From an uncultured Phascolarctobacterium sp. (lineage in GTDB: Bacteria; Bacillota; Negativicutes; Acidaminococcales; Acidaminococcaceae), in NCBI GenBank assembly GCA_905200645.1, contig CAJKLD010000025.1, positions 1 to 35,055 of the forward strand: 35,055 bases of DNA, given 5' to 3'. The position numbers and the translations under genes are program-made. Positions within the stretch are counted from its first letter, which is position 1; every line of letters begins with the position of its first letter. The notes under the pieces were generated by a model that saw nothing but the letters and a program-made list of their open reading frames with translations, did no database searches and had not been told where the DNA came from. This document shows positions 31,746 to 35,055 of the stretch, in pieces.

Positions 31746-33388
31746 CAGGAAAAATTTTTCGCTCCATTATGGCGGCTACGGTATCTGCTTTAATAGCCTG
31801 CGCCTTAATTATTATGGGCTGCCTGTATAATTATTTTGAAGATGTGCAGAGCAGGCAGTTAGCAGACGAGCTTACTTTTGCAGTAAACGGCGTAGAAAAA
31901 TTTGGTAAGCCGTATTTAGCTTCTTTGGCTAAAGGCGCTTCGCGTCTGACATGGATTGGCGCTGACGGCTCCGTTTTATATGATACCGAGGCCGATCCGC
32001 AGAGAATGGCAAATCACGCCCAAAGAGAAGAAGTGCGTCAGGCCTTGCTTGTCGGCGAGGGCAAAAGCTATCGTTATTCGGAAACTCTTTGGGAAAAAAA
32101 TATATATTGTGCCAAACGCTTAACGGACGGCTCCGTGCTGCGTATTTCTGTTAATACCGCCGGCATAGGCGCTTTGGCGTTGGGAATGCTGCAGCCAATC
32201 ATTGCTGTTGTTGTGCTGATTATTATTTTAGCGTTTTTGCTGGCTAAACGCTTGGCCAAAAAAATTGTGGAGCCGCTTAATCAGCTTGATCTTGATAATC
32301 CCTTAGAAAATAAAACCTATGATGAAATAGTGCCGCTATTGACGCGCATAAATAAACAACGGCAGCAAATTGATTTGCAGCTGCGTCAGCTTAGACAAAA
32401 GAGCGATGAGTTTATGCAGATTATTGACAGTATGAACGAGGGTCTTGTGCTGCTGAATAGCGATTGCGTTATCATCAGTATCAATAAATCGGCTAAAAAT
32501 ATATTTCATGCAGAAACGCAGCAGACAGTGGGACATAATTTTCTTACAGTGGAGCGCAGTCCGGAAGTTACCGAAGCTACCAATCGCGCTTTGCAGGAAG
32601 GTCACAGCGAAATTTGTCTTGAGCGCAACGGAAGAAAATATCAAATAGATATCAGCAGTATTGAGTTTGAAAAAACTAATATCGGCGTTGTGCTGCTGGC
32701 GTTTGATATTACCGAAAAAAGTAATGCTGAACGTGTTCGGCGTGAATTTACTGCTAATGTGTCGCATGAGCTGCGTACTCCGCTGACAGCAATTCTTGGC
32801 AGCGCTGAAATGATTGAGGGAGGCATGGTAAAAGCTGATGATCTTCCCAGATTTGTAGGATATATTCATAATGAAGCTGCAAGGCTTTTGGCGCTGCTTG
32901 AAGATATTATACGTTTATCTCAGCTCGACGAAGGCTTGGAACTGGCTGAAGAAACGGTTGACCTTGCTGTAATTAGCAAAGAGGCTGTTGAAGTTTTGCG
33001 CGAAAAGGCTGAGCGGCATAACGTGCAGTTAAATCTGCAAACAGAGACGTGCGTATTACGCGGCGCTTCCAGACTTTTTTATGAGATTGTATATAATTTA
33101 GTGGAAAATGCAATTAAATATAATGTGGACGGCGGCAGCGTGAGCATAGCTGTTACAAGTAAAGGCGTTTTGACAGTAACCGATACCGGCATTGGCATTG
33201 CGGAAGAACATTTGGATAGAGTTTTTGAAAGATTTTATCGTGTTGATAAGAGCCATTCTAAAGCAACCGGCGGCACCGGCTTGGGCCTTTCTATTGTAAA
33301 GCATGCAGCTATTTATCTTGGCGCAGCGATTAGTCTGCAAAGCAAGGTTGGCGAGGGAACCAATATAAAAGTAACGTTTAAAAAATAG
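31742..33388 (+). CDS. phoR: membrane sensor histidine kinase, PhoR-like
   Basis: A 548-residue kinase. TM1 spans about residues 9-30, an extracytoplasmic domain about 31-142, TM2 143-168, a short linker with coiled-coil (200-222), and a PAS-like domain 222-325 (FMQIIDSMNEGLVLL). HisKA has H342 in FTANVSHELRTPLTA. The ATPase domain has NLVENAIKYN, DTGIGIAEEHLDRVFERFYRVD and GGTGLGLSIVKH. It overlaps phoP by four bases, so the pair is translated together. It senses phosphate status through PstB/PhoU in known systems. Confidence 0.93.
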   Translation: MTGKIFRSIMAATVSALIACALIIMGCLYNYFEDVQSRQLADELTFAVNGVEKFGKPYLASLAKGASRLTWIGADGSVLYDTEADPQRMANHAQREEVRQALLVGEGKSYRYSETLWEKNIYCAKRLTDGSVLRISVNTAGIGALALGMLQPIIAVVVLIIILAFLLAKRLAKKIVEPLNQLDLDNPLENKTYDEIVPLLTRINKQRQQIDLQLRQLRQKSDEFMQIIDSMNEGLVLLNSDCVIISINKSAKNIFHAETQQTVGHNFLTVERSPEVTEATNRALQEGHSEICLERNGRKYQIDISSIEFEKTNIGVVLLAFDITEKSNAERVRREFTANVSHELRTPLTAILGSAEMIEGGMVKADDLPRFVGYIHNEAARLLALLEDIIRLSQLDEGLELAEETVDLAVISKEAVEVLREKAERHNVQLNLQTETCVLRGASRLFYEIVYNLVENAIKYNVDGGSVSIAVTSKGVLTVTDTGIGIAEEHLDRVFERFYRVDKSHSKATGGTGLGLSIVKHAAIYLGAAISLQSKVGEGTNIKVTFKK

Positions 33389-33416
33389 TGATTGCCGCTA
33401 AAATATTAAATTAGTA

Positions 33417-33451
33417 AAGACCGATAAATTCTTGCGGGATTTGTCGGTCTT
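33417..33451 (+). terminator. terminator of the pst-pho operon
   Basis: A 13-bp stem, AAGACCGATAAAT (33417-33429) with ATTTGTCGGTCTT (33439-33451), one G-T pair, followed by TTGTTAC. It ends the operon 29 bases after phoR. Confidence 0.8.
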
Positions 33452-33485
33452 TTGTTACATCTGTGTATGTTACTTTGCCATGGGA

Positions 33486-33496
33486 TGTGGTATAAT
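33486..33496 (+). promoter_or_regulatory. extended -10 promoter ahead of the chimeric ORF
   Basis: TGTGGTATAAT at 33486-33496 matches the extended -10 at 5852-5862. No good -35 is visible. A second TATAAT lies at 33563-33568. Confidence 0.45.
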
Positions 33497-33617
33497 GTGA
33501 ATACTTAACGATTGCGGAGCCGCAGGCGAACGCAGAGTTTAGTAGAACATATACCCTTGCGGTATAATATTCTATATGATTATAAAGAAACTTGAGCATA
33601 GAAAGGATTTGATTGCT

Positions 33618-33941
33618 GTGACTACTGTGAAAGAATTACAAAAAAAGCTCACGTGGGAATTTCCTCACATTGGTAAGGACGCTGCCGCCTGCCAGCAATA
33701 CCGCATCTGCGGCAGCGGTAAATGCCCCATGGGTATGGCTACGCAGGACCCGGAGCTGCGCGCACGCCTGCATATTGACGCGGCTGCTCAAAGAGTTGCT
33801 AATTATTTGAACGTTTCTTTGTCAGAATTAAAATCCTATGCCCGCATTACCGGTCATAAAAATCTGCACGATTTGAATTTAAGCGACTTGTGTACCATCA
33901 ACCGCGAAATCAGCGAGTTTACGGATATTCCGCACGTATAA
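33618..33941 (+). pseudogene. chimeric ORF: 21 codons of an unknown gene joined in frame to the end of the rubredoxin-glutamate synthase gene
   Basis: The frame starts at GTG 33618, with GAAAGGA about 12 bases upstream, and reads MTTVKELQKKLTWEFPHIGKD before the join at 33680/33681. From there it is identical to the glutamate synthase C-terminus (CQQYRICGSGKCPMGM to TDIPHV). The product would be 107 residues, too short to hold the FMN barrel, so activity is unlikely. The N-terminal 21 codons look like the genuine start of a lost gene, with a promoter and ribosome binding site of their own; I do not recognise it. ATG 33576 is an in-frame alternative start. Confidence 0.75.
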
Positions 33942-33990
33942 AAGAAGCAAGTAAAGAGCCTTCGAGAAAATTTCTCGAAGGCTCTTTTTG
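33681..33990 (+). repeat. 310-bp exact duplication of 25684-25993
   Basis: No base difference found from GCTGCCGCC to CTCTTTTTG. The left border cuts into an unknown gene; the right border abuts a truncated near-palindromic repeat. Confidence 0.9.
33953..33987 (+). terminator. duplicated copy of the glutamate synthase terminator
   Basis: Identical to the terminator at 25956-25990, lying inside the 310-bp duplication; it ends any transcript of the chimeric ORF. Confidence 0.9.
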
Positions 33991-34096
33991 CGTTAAAAAA
34001 GCGAGTTGAACGAGTGAAAATATATCGCTACTATATTTTTTAGAATATATGAGTGGTTGTTCATGAAATACGCTAGGAACAAACATTTGTTTTGAA
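33991..34096 (+). repeat. near-palindromic repeat plus flank, copy 3 (left-truncated, degenerate)
   Basis: It begins CGTTAAAAAAGCGAGTTGAACGAGTGA, matching the last part of the copy 1 core (near 5271) in the same orientation, then TCGCTACTATATTTTTTA and a diverged flank (ATATGAGTGGTTGTTCATG). About 130 bases of the core are missing on the left, exactly at the duplication border. Confidence 0.7.
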
Positions 34097-34198
34097 TATA
34101 GCGGTTTAGCTGGTGTGCATTGTATTGTAGTTGATGAAAGTGTTCGTGTTTTTTTCAGCTAGCGTAAAGTTTTTGTAGGAAAAACGGGAAATAAAAGA

Positions 34199-34260
34199 GA
34201 ACACCAAATTGTGTTATTATTAAGTGACCAAACAAAAACAAATACACAATAGAGGTGTTC
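34199..34260. repeat. inverted repeat ahead of the transposase remnant
   Basis: GAACACC (34199-34205) pairs with GGTGTTC (34254-34260), and TTGTGT (34209-34214) with ACACAA (34244-34249). It ends three bases before the transposase reading frame and may be a left-end structure of the element. Confidence 0.5.
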
Positions 34261-34263
34261 TAT

Positions 34264-35048
34264 TTGCATACTAGTATACAACGTTTTGTCACATTTGGCA
34301 CTCATAATTTGCAAAAAGCTATTGAAGAATTTATTTCTCATCCAGAAGACATCGCTGACTTCGTTAACAGTGTTCAGCAAGAGATCCTGTAGTTTGGTCT
34401 GGACATTATTTCTGAAACATTGGAGGACTGCAACCAATTTCTGGTTGAAAGTGAAGCGCGAAAGCAGAAATGGCCTGTAGTCCGTACCGACTCGAAATAA
34501 CTACTTACTTTTATGGGACCTATTATTTTCCATAAAACTTTATTTAAACATACGATTACTGGCAAGAGTGCATATCTTTTAGATAAATATTTGAAGATTG
34601 AGAGTCATGAACGTTATTAGTGAGGATGCCAAGGCCTGTATCCTTGAGGAAGCTTCTCAGACATCTTACCGGAAAGCAGGTGAAAACGCCAGCATTCTGG
34701 ATATGGCGAGCAAACAGACCGTTATGGAGGTTATGGGTACAAGTATATAGATATATTGAACAGCATTATGATTTAAGCAAAGTAAAAAGAGTTTATATAA
34801 ATGCAGATGGAGGAATGTGGATAAAGACTGCTTTGTCGTATTTAGATAAGTCTAAATACGTATTGGATGGTTTTCGTCTGAAGCAAACCCTGTTTAGGAT
34901 GACAGCATGCCTTAAAGGAGCAGGGGGAGAAGCAAAAGAATTGCAGAACTTAGTAAGGAAAATAACAGAAGGAATGGATACTGAAGCTGACGATAAGAGG
35001 TTGAGCCCTTCCCGATTTGGTGGACACGAAAAAGCGAGAAAAAGTTGA
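34264..35048 (+). pseudogene. decayed ISLre2/UPF0236-type transposase
   Basis: From TTG 34264 the frame reads LHTSIQRFVTFGTHNLQKA and continues in transposase-like sequence interrupted by in-frame stops at 34390-34392 and 34498-34500. Segments such as TLFKHTITGKSAYLLDKYL remain readable in that frame. A frameshift near 34615 leads to SEDAKACILEEASQTSYRKAG, which stops near 34750. A last frame holds VYINADGGMWIKTALSYLD and KYVLDGFRLKQTL, the most recognisable family motif, and ends at 35048. The total is much shorter than a complete ISLre2 transposase (about 450 residues), so internal deletions have occurred. It is not functional. The right end may lie beyond the window. Confidence 0.8.
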
Positions 35049-35055
35049 ATGAATT

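Noticed and set aside
34159..34437. Minus-strand frame over the transposase remnant
   Set aside because: It is antisense to recognisable transposase sequence and has no start signal.

Overview
The window reads as chromosome of a diderm Firmicute, most likely a member of the Negativicutes such as a Phascolarctobacterium/Acidaminococcaceae relative. That placement is inference. It rests on a Gram-positive style of gene expression (strong AGGAGG ribosome binding sites, frequent TTG/GTG starts, a T-box leader on pheST) combined with a two-partner-secreted CdiA/haemagglutinin exoprotein, which needs an outer membrane.

Layout. 1-4953: the 3' end of a contact-dependent inhibition (CDI) locus, with the C-terminal part of a large CdiA, a candidate immunity gene, an orphan second CdiA C-terminal module without a proper start, and a second, membrane-embedded immunity candidate. 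4954-5432: structured repeats. 5433-10726: mostly housekeeping genes (small zinc ribbon, AbgA-like M20 hydrolase, FSA/TalC aldolase, UPF0173 hydrolase) and secreted proteins of unknown function. 10727-11759: gene-free and filled with two repeat families. 11760-20489: a long, tightly packed + strand block with glucosaminidase, trmL, a 6-pyruvoyl-tetrahydropterin-synthase-like enzyme, folE2, folP, folK, an SH3/NlpC-P60 peptidase, pepA, a PHP phosphoesterase and a P-loop/Asp23 fusion. 20526-24414: T-box, pheS, pheT, terminator. 24532-25944: rubredoxin fused to a glutamate-synthase FMN domain. 25945-27076: repeats, then the leader of the phosphate operon. 27077-33388: pstS-pstC-pstA-pstB-phoU-phoP-phoR. 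33389-35055: a recombination scar carrying an exact 310-bp copy of the glutamate-synthase gene end, a truncated repeat and a decayed ISLre2-type transposase.

How genes work together. The folate block has GTP cyclohydrolase (FolE2), DHPS (FolP) and HPPK (FolK) but no FolB aldolase. The PTPS-like enzyme between them has a Cys-Glu pair in its active-site motif, the signature of PTPS-III enzymes that bypass FolB. The pst genes form an uptake system whose own sensor-regulator pair is translationally coupled to its 3' end and has a candidate Pho box at its 5' end. The CDI region has the form of a toxin-switching cassette array.

The most notable non-coding observations are: a 165-bp near-palindromic element present twice with its core inverted relative to a conserved flank; a 194-bp repeat present three times at exactly the same length; a hairpin pair with a compensatory base change; and the exact 310-bp duplication that builds an in-frame chimeric ORF.
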